A stretch of DNA of 64,000 nt from Isoetes taiwanensis. Lineage: Eukaryota; Streptophyta; Lycopodiopsida; Isoetales; Isoetaceae. Under the pieces are notes generated by a model that searched no databases, was not told where the DNA came from, and saw only the letters and a program-made list of their open reading frames with translations. Positions 54,560 through 64,000 of this stretch are shown here, piece by piece (position 1 is the stretch's first letter; each line of letters starts with the position of its first letter). Position numbers and translations under genes: made by a program. The stretch lies in contig JAJEKV010000035.1 in the NCBI GenBank assembly GCA_021234155.1, positions 12,342,407 through 12,406,406 of the forward strand. The letters run 5' to 3'.

Positions 54560-55500
54560 TATGAAATGTTTTGAGGCGAAAAGCCATTAACCGCTGTAGG
54601 TAATGGAGTTCCATCTAACTCAAATTGGAAAACGCCGGGTTGAACCACTTGAACAATTTGATAAGGGCCAAGCCATCAAACTTAAGCTTACCCTAAAATT
54701 TTTGTACCGAAATCATAAAGAAGAACCAAATCGCCTTCTTTGAATGTTTTTGTCTTCGACGCTTATCATGTAAAGATTTTTGCAACTCAAGTCCATGAAG
54801 AACACCTAATATAAGCATCCTTCGAAGTTCATCCAACTGCTCCAATTGATAAACCCTTTCTTTGAGTGCAAAGAAAGTGATTATGGGCGAGTAGTCATTT
54901 GAAAACGGAGAGTTGGAAGGATGTATTCAAACGGCATGAGAGCTTTTGACCATAAACCAATTTGAAAGGAGTGTGACCTCAGAGCTATTTTGAAAAAAGT
55001 ATTGTAGGCCCAAAGAACAAGAGGGAAGCTTGGTTTGCCGGGCCAAAATGAAGCTGCCACAAATTTTCTTGAGGATTGTGACCGAGTTTTGTTGGTGCTT
55101 TCGGCCAAACCATTGCCTTGAGGATAGTAAGGTGTGCTCTTGTGATGATGTATCGAGATAACCGCCAACCCTTGATGGTATGATTGATAAAATGGACACC
55201 ACGATCACCGACCAGCCCGCGGGGCAAAATCGCGGATAATTTGTTGATAGATGACCTTTACGGGTAATGGGGCCGCAGTTGTTGTCCGGAAGTGCGCGCA
55301 AGCTTCCATTTAGTAGCCGTGAAATCGAGAACTGAATGTAGCGGGTACCGGTGTGCCGCCGCAGAGGGTCGATGGGTCCCACAAAATCCATCCCCATTTG
55401 TGGGCGGAAGTGGCGCGGGCGATCGGGCGCCAAGGGAAGAGCGCCACGGGTCGTATCGCCCCTACACGCCGGCAAGCATCACACGCAAGCGGCGCATGCG
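54560..55500 (-). pseudogene. Gypsy integrase
   Basis: Frames combine to give LPLAPDRPRHFRPQMGMDFV (start of the catalytic core with its first Asp), VGDRGVHFINHTIKG (second Asp region) and HHHKSTPYYPQGNGLAESTN (third acidic residue, Glu). The C-terminal GPY/F-type module follows, GDLVLLYDFGTKIL then GPYQIVQVVQPGVFQFELDG and VNGF. Frameshifts near 55227 and 55168 and stops elsewhere break it. Confidence 0.85.
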
Positions 55501-55599
55501 AGCCGCCTTTGAAGAGCGTGGGCCAAAAATAACCGCTAGAAGAAGAATTTTGGCGCGGCCGGGTGTCACCATGAAAATGACCACCACCGAAGCCCTTCA

Positions 55600-56330
55600 T
55601 GGGCTTCTCAAACAATGTGGTGTTGCCGCGATTAAAAAGAGTTGAGCGCCGTGAAAGGCGCCCGAGACTCCAAAGGGAGGGATCATCCGTGGGATGCGGA
55701 AAGATAATCCGGGACAACATGAGATTTGCCGCCTTGTGAACAATTTCAAAAGGTGCAAATTTGAGAAGAAGGACCCAACGAGCAATGCGCCCGTGGGCGG
55801 ATTTGTTGATCAAATAAAGGAGTGCCCAAAAAGAATTTGATCCGACGGAAAAAGATAGTGACTGCCGGACACGTAAGATTAACCCCAAGGCTTCACGCCG
55901 CTGGCAGAGTAGTTTCGCCGCTGCCATTGAGTTTTCGACTGGCATATCCGCTTATTTGTCGCAGCGCATCATATTCTTGAGAAAGAACAGCCCAATAGCA
56001 AACACCGGACATCGACATGAACATGAAAAGGCTTGTCCCATTGAGGAGGAACAAGGACCGGGCCCGAGTAAGCAAAAGCTTCAACTGTTGGAAAGCAACA
56101 TCCGCCTCGGGAATTCCAAGCCCGTGGATTCATCACCCGTGAGTTTATGAATGGGATCTGCAATGGCCGCTAGTCCGTGAATGAAGGTGGAGTAATAATT
56201 GACCTTACCCGTGAAAGAGCCGCGGTCTCCTTGATATTGGCCGGTGCTTGAGCCTTGAGCACACAACCGATTTTGGTAGGATCGGGTGATACCGCTTTGT
56301 CGACAACGCAGTCCCAACATGGTAACACCT
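55600..56330 (-). pseudogene. Gypsy RNase H and RT connection
   Basis: Pieces read PDPTKIGCVLKAQAPANIKE, IITPPSFTDLAAIADPIHKL, VPPQWDKPFHVHVDV (first acidic residue of RNase H region), AVLSQEYDALRQISGYASRK, and RWVLLLKFAPFEIVHKAANL. This is the usual run from RT tether to RNase H in Ty3/gypsy elements. Frames shift several times. Confidence 0.8.
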
Positions 56331-56399
56331 GAGGTGACACGAAAGGTGCATTCAATTGAGACTAATGCCTACTCATCACATTTCCGAAAGACGAAGTTC

Positions 56400-56960
56400 C
56401 AATTTATCCAAATGGTCAGCCATGGAACCCAGAGGGCAGAGAAGTCATCTTGAAAATTTGCAAGAAGGGATTTTCCTTCATAAAATCATGAAAACCGAGA
56501 GCATGATGCGCTGAAACGTTGAGGGAGAGTTGGATAAGCCAAAAGGAACCACCTTGTAGGCAAAAGTACTCTACCGTGGTGGTGAAAGTAGTCTTGAGTT
56601 GATCGATTCTTTTATGGAGATCCGATTGTAGCCAGAAACCATCCATGAAGGAGTACATCTCATGTCCAAAGAACCTCTTCCAACCCGGTCCGTGAAGGAA
56701 GTGGAAAATGATCACGCCCGCGGCCCCGATTGAGTTTTCTGTAGTCCACGCAAACGCCGGATCTTACCATTGTGTTTGAGTGCAATGACGATGGGGCTCA
56801 CCCATTCGTAATGTTTGACCTCATAGATCAAACATGCAAAGAAGGAGTTTGTCAATTTCGCCTTGACGCCATCACGGTAATTAGGTTGAGGCGGCAATCG
56901 TTGTTGCTAAACCGGACGGCATCCATTTGGTAGAATGGTGAGTTCCCCCCAAGGTTTTGT
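56400..56960 (-). pseudogene. Gypsy reverse transcriptase
   Basis: Reads PNYRDGVKAKLTNSFFACLI, YEVKHYEWVSPIVIALKHNG, GHEMYSFMDGFWLQSDLHKR, QLKTTFTTTVEYFCLQGGSF and HALGFHDFMKENPF. At 56934-56936 it contains the unoccupied equivalent of the CACTA2 insertion site (minus strand GGGGGGAACTCACCATTCTA). The RT is not intact. Confidence 0.85.
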
Positions 56961-56999
56961 TGATTCTCCAAGATTCCAGCTCCGCATCTAAAAATGTAT

Positions 57000-58335
57000 T
57001 TGAACTTTTGAAGAGCACATGATGTTCTGCTATTTATTAGGGCCCAGCGACGGCGTTAGCGCTGACAGCCGGACAGCTGCCTTACGCCTACTATCCTGAC
57101 TCTCGTGAGTCCAATATGGGGTATCACCGGTCCCGACAATGCAGAGGTTGAAGCATAACAGATGCTGGCACTCGCTGCTGGTGAAAAAGAGAGGTTGCCG
57201 GAAGTTTCACCGCTGCAGGTTGCTTCATGACAAATGCGGACATCTATAAGAGCCGCGAGGAGATTCCACATCCGGTGCGATCAACCCAAGAATCTGGACT
57301 GCAAGGAGCCGTAGGGTCAAGCAAAGCCGCCACGTACCGGGTCCCCGATCAAGAGTCATTTCTCCCAAGGACTTATATTCGGCGACAGGTAGACTCACAG
57401 TGGAGTTCGAACTGATAGATATTCGGGCTTCTAATCGCTCCGAGAGAGGAGTTCAGACTGGCCAACCTAAATGACTTTACTCAAAGTCCAGTGGCATTAT
57501 GCGAATTCATCTGATGAGACTAACCGATCTCGCGCCCAAGAATGGATACCTTTGACCGGCTGAAAAGGTCTCACAATTCAACACTTCATAATCACCGGAT
57601 CTTCCCTGTTCCATTACCCACCAAGGAACCTGAGTATCACCAATGTTGAGGAAGAAGAGGCGGACGCTCTGAGGTCTCGGATATGGCCATTGGGGCCAAT
57701 TTGATGTCATATGGCACGATAGAGTTCTTTGATGCCCATTTGTTTCATGAGTTTATCCTCATATGAGATTAAATCTGGCCACCTCCTCGCTAATTTGAAC
57801 ATGGCTTATTCTGCTGATTACCCACCGCGGCATGGACCGCGGGTGTAGAGGTGAAGCAACACCCCCAACCAAGACAAATGAGTGGTAATCGGGTCCTTGA
57901 GAGCGTGACAGAAGCTCAAAAATTGTTGCCAAACTTAAGGGAATTTTGATTTTGGCCACCTCTTGGAGTTCCAAAGGTACATGAGAAAAAAGGATCTCAC
58001 CGGATCCACTGCGCCGGAGCGCGCGGTAATGAAGCAAAAGAACTTCGAGTAGTCAACCCCTGCAAATATTGGGATATGTCCGAGAGCCGCGGAGGTTGAG
58101 ATGGAAGGTGTATCTTGTCTTTGTTGAGCCTCATATGGCATGAACATTAGCCAACCGCGGCGCTCCTCTCAACAGCCTTGCATGAGGTTCAAAATGCTTC
58201 GCTTAACTTTAGGTACGACATGCGTACGAGTTTCTCCAAGTTGTGCAAAGCGAACCTTTTTCTTCGCCATGAGGAATGGTATGTCGATCAAGAAAGGCAA
58301 AGTTAGCGGGGCCATTAGGAAAGAATGGTTATGAT
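57000..58335 (-). pseudogene. Gypsy gag-pol linker and protease region
   Basis: The minus strand carries DYSKFFCFITARSGAVDPVR and SFFLMYLWNSKRWPKSKFPL stretches that match the plus-strand copy at 39150-39400. Further broken frames run down to 57000. The pair of diverged copies confirms a once-coding region. No intact ORF. Confidence 0.6.
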
Positions 58336-58340
58336 CGGAG

Positions 58341-59260
58341 GCCCGGGTCCGGGCGCGGAATTATTTATTACTTCGTTCAGGTTACGTATTGCTAGTAGTT
58401 TAGCTTTTGTTACGAATAAGTAAGAGAAGATGTTTACTTGAGGCCATCAATACAACTCAGATCGCATACTCTCAAATCATTGTATAGTTTGGCAATTACT
58501 TGCTTTCGGTCTTTAAGCCTCTGGAAGTGTATGACTACTCTCTCACCGCTCACAAATTTCCAGCATTTGGTATGATATATTGTCGAGGAGTTGTTATTTT
58601 TAAGTTACCATGTTTGATTTTGAGGAGACATTGGATATTGCTTGCCTCGTTTCTCAACTTTAAATATTTCAAGCTATGTTTGTTTGTAGATCCATCTCTC
58701 ACCGACCAATAGGAATGCCCTCACTTTCACCAACTATGACATAGGTATGCACTTGACACGAACTTTGATGCGGTGAAATCTTTGCTCAAGTGTCAATTCC
58801 ATATGGGGAATATTACCCAGCGATGGCGTAAGAAAGAAGGGGACTAGAAGAAATTGAAGACCTTATACGAGATTTTGAGGAGCTCACGGATAAGCATAGT
58901 GCCAAGCTGTTGGGCTCAATATTGGAGGGCTTATTTTTTACGGAATCTTGGGAGGCTGAGTGCGTCTTATGGACCCAAGAGTTCGGATCGGTTATTGAAA
59001 TGTCTATTGTGTTGGATCACGGTTCTGTAACTAGGATTCAAAGTGCATTAGGTAGGTCTTGAGTCTTACTTATTCGTATTACAACTCGTAATTTATAGAT
59101 TTTTGCATATAGAGAAGATACTTTCGGACATAAAGACTTAACTACATCGCATTTGCTATCTTTGATATTTGCAAATGGCGAGGTATAATGTCATTAATCA
59201 TTTGTGTGTTTGATTCAAGGTTCTCTCTCTTAAAATTCAGTTTTCATTGTTTGAAGAGAG
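58341..59260 (+). other. Unassigned, with one exon-like stretch upstream of the hAT gene
   Basis: 58845-59045 is open and protein-like on the plus strand (LEEIEDLIRDFEELTDKHSA, then LLGSILEGLFFTESWEAECV) and is followed by a GTAGGT donor-like sequence. An adjoining frame just upstream reads FDAVKSLLKCQFHMGNITQR. I do not recognise the family. It could be a 5' exon of the hAT gene or an unrelated remnant. Confidence 0.3.
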
Positions 59261-61990
59261 ATGCCACCTGTGGAGACCAAATATTGGGATCTTTGTTGCA
59301 TTAATGTTGCAAAGAATCCCAATGGAAATAGGAGTTGGAATTGCAAATTTTGCGACAAAAAAGTACATGGGTCCGCCACACGAATGCTTGCGCATCTTCT
59401 TGGAAAGCCTAGCAAGGGAGTCAAGAAATGCATCAATGTGCCCGATGATATATTGAAAGAGCTTACGGAAAAGTATGGTGATCCTAGAAGCCAAGGCATT
59501 AGTGAAGAAGAAGACATGACAGCAGAAATTGACTCTTTCTATGCGCCTCATCCAGGTAAGACAGAATGAAACATATAATTGCTAAGTATTTTGCATAGTT
59601 GCTGATTTTTTTTTGCTGCGTTCTCTTTCACTTCTAGGTGTATCCACCTCTTGTTCATCTCCTTTACTTGAGGAGAGTCAAAGTGCGTCTTTTGCGGGTA
59701 CTAGTAATCGCCCTCCTCCACATTCATCTCCACCAGTTGTCAAGAAGCAACAAACATTATGCAAGGGTAATAATGTGTTGCATATGCAAAGAAAGCAACA
59801 TGCAAATGTTATGGAGATGAGATGTATTGTTGAAGCAAATTTATCTTTCAATTTATTGAAAACACCATGTTGGAGGAACATGCTAGAGGCTTTTTCAATG
59901 ATAGGGGAGAAGCATAATGGAGTCACATATAATCATATGCGGACCAAAGGTTTGAAAAATGAGGTGACAACTTTGCAAGGGAAATTAGGGAAGATAAGAG
60001 TACTATGGCCTAAGTATGGTTGCTCTATATTAACTGATGGATGGGTTGATGTTTCCCATAGGCAACTTGTTAATGTTCTTGTATCATCTTGTTATGGCAC
60101 GATGTTTCTCAAGTCCATTGATTGTAGCCAGGTTGACATTACGCCGACGGTTGATAGTTCTTGGTTGGCTGAAAAAATTTCTGAAGCTATCAAAGAGGTT
60201 GGTAAGGATAATGTTGTGCAAGTGATTTCTGACAATGCTTCTAGTTGTGTTCGCATGGGGTCTTTGCTAGAGGATGAGTTCCCTCATCTCGTATGGACTC
60301 CATGCGCATCACATTCTTTAGATCTTCTTTTGGAGGACATTGGTGATTTGCCTTGGATGAAGAGCGTTGTGATGAAAGCAAATTCTATTGTGCGTCTCTT
60401 TTGCAAGAAGAGAAATGCTAGAAAAATATTTGCTGCTCATAGTACCCTTGCTATTTTGAGGCCAGCCAAGACAAGGTTTGGTGTGATGTACCTTGTCATA
60501 CAACGCTTGCTAAAAGTTTGGCATCCTCTTCAACAAACAGTGGTGAGTGACATGTGGAGAGCTTGGCCAGATTGCAATAAACTGGATTCAATTAATGTGA
60601 AGAATTACATTCTCGATCCCACAACCGAGTCATCTTTCCATGTTGTTTTGACCTTGATGGCTCCACTTTATACTGTGTTACGGCTTACTGATCGAGAAGG
60701 ATCCACCATTGGCTTGATATATGAGTTCATGCGAAGATGCAGAGATGTATTGACAAAAGGAATTGAAGAAAACAATGACAACAAAGCCAAGTAAGTTTGC
60801 TGATTTTCTGATTTTGCAATGAAATTTCTGATTTTTGATATTCTAGTTTGCTGATTTTCTGATTTTGCAATGAAATTTCTGATTTTTGATATTCTATTTT
60901 GCTGTTTTTCTGATTTTTCAATGAAATTTCTGATTTTTTGATAAGTTAGATTGCTAAACTTCTAGTCATGGCCATGTTTTAGATACCAAGATGTTTTGAA
61001 GCTATTTGATACACGATGGAAATGGTTCAAGAGGCCTATTCACCTTGTCACTCATTTATTGCATCCAATGTGGAGAGAAGAGGCAACTTTTATCAATTCA
61101 GAATTAATGGATGCATGGATGAATTATACAGAAAAGTTGTACTCCACTGCTGATTGTGAGCTTTTATTCCGTGAATTGCATGAATATCGCAATGGCACAG
61201 GCTCTTTTAGCTATGCTTTGGCAAAAGAGGAAATATCTATCTTTGAAACACATTGCATGGTGGGAAAATTTTTGGTGGAAGAACTCAAAGCTTGAGCATT
61301 GGTACGTGCGGAGTCTTATCGAGGCAAGTTTCAAGTGTTTTATCAATTACCAAAAATATGTTTCATTTTTGATTGCATTAAGTTACATTTCATGTAATGT
61401 AAATTTACTTTTGTCTTTTTAGGATTGTTCTTACCGGGGCAGCGGAAGAAAGAGATTGGAATGCATGCTCTTGCACATCTGTTAAAATAAGTGGAAACCC
61501 GGCACAACTTGAGCGATTGGTATTTGTCTTTGGCGAGAGAACTTAAGGCTTCGTCTTTAAAGTTTGAGGCAGTGAATACATCTCCTATCTGAGTATTGTC
61601 TTTTATATTTCTTATTTTCTTCTTATTTTGTGGTCATCGATTTTAGATTAAAATTTATTGCATGATTGTTTGTAGGTGGAATCAAATGAGATAGATGTCA
61701 CAAAAGCTCCTGATCTTCCACCTCCCTAACCATGATAATGATATTGATAGAGAGATTTATGAAGCGTATTTTTCAAGAGACAATGAGCATGAAAAGAAGG
61801 GCCGAGGTATGACAAGAGAGATGTAGCATCTTCATCACAAGACAACTATGAAGCGAATAGGTAGAAGGCGAAGAAGAATTTCTACTGCGTAGTAAGAATG
61901 TGACCTTGATCAATCTGTGGCCCGGGTTTACCAAGTGAAGATGAGCTTGGTGATTAGCGAAGAAGAAGAGGTTGGGGGTGAGGATGAGCT
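59261..61990 (+). pseudogene. hAT transposase gene (BED zinc finger, DUF659, decayed dimerization domain)
   Basis: Exon 1 (59261-59555) encodes a BED-type finger: SWNCKFCDKKVHGSATRMLA, then a conserved VKKC. Exon 2 (59638-60790) carries the DUF659 part of the catalytic core: GCSILTDGWVDVSHRQLVNV (first Asp), NVVQVISDNASSC (second Asp) and TPCASHSLDLLLEDIGDLPW. Exon 3 (60983 onward) reads YQDVLKLFDTRWKWFKRPIH. All three joints keep frame with GT..AG introns. A TGA at 61293 and a frame change follow, and the C-terminal hAT region (WWENFW, then LERLVFVF near 61500) is degraded. No terminal inverted repeats were found with confidence. It is probably inactive. Confidence 0.85.
60798..60950. repeat. 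Tandem repeat in hAT intron 2, period about 51 bp, three units
   Basis: The unit GCTGATTTTCTGATTTTGCA, then ATGAAATTTCTGATTTTTGA and TATTCTA, repeats three times right after the exon 2 donor. It does not disturb the inferred splice sites. Confidence 0.85.
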
Positions 61991-62495
61991 TCACGGAGAA
62001 AGAGGATTCTTGGAAATCATCGAGAAGCTTAGTCGGCGATGAAGGAAGGGCAGAAGAAGGGTGATTATTAAGTGGATTTCATCATTTATAAAATATTGTT
62101 GTCTAAAACTCTTTTATGGTTTTATTTTTGTAAAGCTTCGAATTATGAGGATATAACTCTTAAATAGACATATTTTAGATTTCAAAGCTTTAAAGAAATA
62201 CTTAATTTACTTAATTTTTCTAGAGTAGTATATTTTGGTTTAATTATTTAAAACTTGAAGTTCTTCATATTAGTTGTTATTGCAATTATTTTAAATACAA
62301 TACAGAATTTATAGTTTTTTAAAAAATTACAGTATTTAGCATTATTATATGTAAAAGTCACGTATTTTCTGCAGTATTTAATAAGTATTTTATAATTCTA
62401 AAAAACGTATTTAAAGTACTTTTTAAATAGAGGTATGCATACGGTGATATCGTTAAGTCATTATAATACGCGTCTGCGTTATAACGTGCGACAAC
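61991..62495. other. AT-rich spacer after the hAT gene
   Basis: No gene seen. 62440-62490 has GC-richer, partly palindromic text (AATACGCGTCTGCGTTATAA). The hAT 3' end should lie in this stretch but I could not set it. Confidence 0.4.
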
Positions 62496-62499
62496 GATA

Positions 62500-62755
62500 C
62501 GGTAGAATCTCGGTGCCACGACTCTGGAAGAGGCGATTCTTGAGGAATCTTTGGCGGTGCCTCTTGAGGTGCACAGGATCCATTTGGCCCAGTGATGGCA
62601 AGTCACTTGTCCTGGCGCCTCCCTTTTGGGGGCACAGCTGCCCAGTGTACGGGGCCTTGGGCCCGGCCCGACGTGGTTATTTGTGGAGTCCCTTGTTCTT
62701 GACACAGTGAGTCATATGCATGAATAGTCCTGTACGGGGAAGCCTGGGACTAACA
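62500..62755 (-). repeat. Gypsy family A LTR, partial, minus strand
   Basis: On the minus strand it starts TGTTAGTCCCAGG at 62755, preceded by a GGTGGGAG purine tract. It matches about the first half of the 50044-50587 LTR and stops near 62500. Confidence 0.75.
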
Positions 62756-63594
62756 CTCCCACCAAATGACCTTTCGAGGTGAAAAGGAGAAGTGTTTACG
62801 GCTGGGGAAGCCATCCGTGCGAAAGTGATCTCTCCAGAGGTGAGGTGAGCACCAATGCTCATTACTTGCAGTAAAGATCCACAGCGTATTTAGAAGCGGG
62901 AGGTGGTTGAGCAAGGCGGGATGCATCAATGAGAAAGCGAGATGCACCATGTCTTCAAAGGGGCAGCATGAGGCTGAAGAAACAAGCTGGCATTCCATGA
63001 GTAAGAAGCAGTCCCGGAGACCAAAGGCACCTAACGGCGGCATTGGTTCGCATTAGAAGATGGGGCCATTTGCCGATTTAGGAGCTGAGCAAAAATGCAT
63101 TTAGAGCAGCACAAAAACACGCTTGAAGGTGGACTGAAGGATCCTGGTGAGGTGGCGGCGTGCAGAAGGTGTGAACCATGGCGCATCAGCGGTTGCCAAC
63201 CAGCTCATTAGCAATATAGATCCATTTATCAAGAGTGGCACCCTCCTCCCAAGTGGGCTGGCCGAACAAAGCAGGGGATCTCTCACTGGGAGATCGAGGG
63301 TCGAGGGTGGAGTCCATCAGCATGGCCATCCATGACGCGGGTCCAAAAAGGGGAGGCATGTCGAGGAGGTGGGGAACACGGGAAGCGTGGAGGAACACCG
63401 AGGGAAGCATAGGGGAGGAACCATGCGGTGGGGCGTGGGTTCAGCGAAGACACACTCCTGAGGAGATTATTCATGACAAGGGCGGATCAAGGCTTTGCAC
63501 CAGCGGTCCCAGGAGGCGAGCGAGAGAGTTGAGGTTGGCGGAGGCTGCCTCCCAGCGTGGGGGCTATCTTGCTAATGTCGAGCCAAGCAGCCAA
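62756..63594 (-). mobile_element. Gypsy family A 3' internal tail, minus strand
   Basis: It repeats the tail at 50600-51350, for example TGGCACCCTCCTCCCAAGTG at 63236 and the ATTAGCAATATAGATCCA stretch at about 63207. It is non-coding or heavily broken and ends at a family B LTR. Confidence 0.7.
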
Positions 63595-63913
63595 TGTTTG
63601 GATTCAGCATACACCACATAGCGGCAGTCCATGGCTAGCAGAGGATCTTCTAAAGCTGCCATGCTCATGATCACAAAACAAGAACAAGACAAAAGGCGTG
63701 GCCAAATGAGGGCTCTCAAATATAGAGATAAACTGAGTACATCTGAAAGAGGCTCAGTCTAATATATAGTGTGAAGCCTTAAATAGAAGTAGTACATCTA
63801 ACTAAATCCAATCCCTACACTTATGTTAACCTAATCATGCAGTGTCGATGCACTTACACCACTTGACACCTAACATGTGCATGCACAATGTTAACCACTA
63901 GGTGGATTAACAC
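63595..63913 (-). repeat. Gypsy family B LTR, minus strand
   Basis: On the minus strand it starts TGTTAATCCACCTAGTGG (63913) and ends GAATCCAAACA (63595), 319 bp with TGTT..AACA ends. A polypurine tract (GGGGGAGGGGCAAAG on the minus strand) lies at 63914-63928. The end matches the LTR fragment at 37098-37175. By the PPT it is a downstream LTR whose element continues past the window's right edge. Confidence 0.75.
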
Positions 63914-64000
63914 TTTGCCCCTCCCCCTAAAAAGTTTTAGCACAAAAAACGTATACAGAGACTTTTATAAGACAAGTCAAACAATTACAATATGGTGCCA

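Larger units (their letters stand above)
50044..58340 (-). mobile_element. Ty3/gypsy LTR retrotransposon, minus strand, 5' truncated
   Basis: In minus-strand order it has the protease region (58330-57000), RT (56960-56400), RNase H (56330-55600), integrase (55500-54560), a spacer, a 3' ORF region (53830-50900), PPT and 3' LTR. RT and RNase H before integrase is the Ty3/gypsy order. The 5' LTR, primer site and most of gag are missing beyond 58340. Every coding part is broken by stops or shifts. It abuts a plus-strand copy of the same family at 50036. Confidence 0.85.

Noticed and set aside
1-64000. tRNA, rRNA or snRNA genes
   Set aside because: I saw no cloverleaf with conserved A and B boxes, no rRNA-like stretch and no snRNA motif. 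The TGGTATCAGAGC at 24998 is a primer binding site, not a tRNA gene. A tRNAscan or Infernal run would settle this.

Overview
The window is repeat-rich nuclear DNA from a flowering plant. Evidence for this is L1-type LINEs of the plant kind, Ty3/gypsy LTR elements, a CACTA (En/Spm) element with plant tnp2 domains (Transposase_21, DUF4218, DUF4216), a BED/DUF659 hAT gene, a TTTAGGG telomere-type run, and introns with plant GT..AG borders. I could not identify the species. I see almost no intact host genes; most DNA is nested, decayed mobile elements.

Layout. (1) 1-10040: an L1-type LINE on the minus strand (DUF4283-like ORF1, an open APE endonuclease, reverse transcriptase). Its RT core, including the [FY]ADD box, is missing and replaced by about 4.1 kb of unrelated DNA (1485-5590) holding exon-like pieces of an unrecognised gene and tandem repeats. 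(2) 10261-10790: a hairpin-forming minisatellite. (3) 10948-13083: a second, 5'-truncated minus-strand LINE. (4) 15491-15847: two exons of a PurM (AIR synthase) gene. (5) 15935 to about 23352: a CACTA element. It carries a nearly complete tnp2 transposase gene and, between the Transpos_assoc exon and the tnp2 body, an intact SET-domain exon that joins in frame to the transposon's own first exons. An hAT-type MITE (22377-22733, 8-bp TSD) sits in its 3' part. (6) About 23353-25009: an LTR with an initiator-Met primer binding site. (7) 25.7-28.9 kb: arrays built on palindromes of the AAATTGGGCGGGCGCCCAATTT kind. (8) 30552-33597: a gypsy LTR, a 3'-ORF region and a partial LTR. (9) 34286-36433: a MULE-like element with long TIRs and a 10-bp TSD, carrying an LRR receptor-like gene fragment (Pack-MULE candidate). 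(10) 37.1-40.4 kb plus 49.4-50.0 kb: gypsy pieces, including a plus-strand pol split by a second, non-autonomous CACTA element (40384-49429, TSD ATT). That element is mostly a 1.1-kb satellite array. (11) 50044-58340: a minus-strand gypsy element with protease-region, RT, RNase H, integrase, a 3' ORF, PPT and 3' LTR. It contains the unoccupied version of the CACTA insertion site. (12) 59261-61990: a hAT transposase gene. (13) 62500-63925: more gypsy LTR pieces.

How it fits together: the two CACTA elements share terminal and subterminal sequence, so the tnp2-bearing copy (or a relative) could have mobilised the non-autonomous one. The strongest candidate for something new is the SET-domain (protein methyltransferase-like) gene built into the CACTA transposase locus, sharing its promoter, first exon and DNA-binding-type exon.
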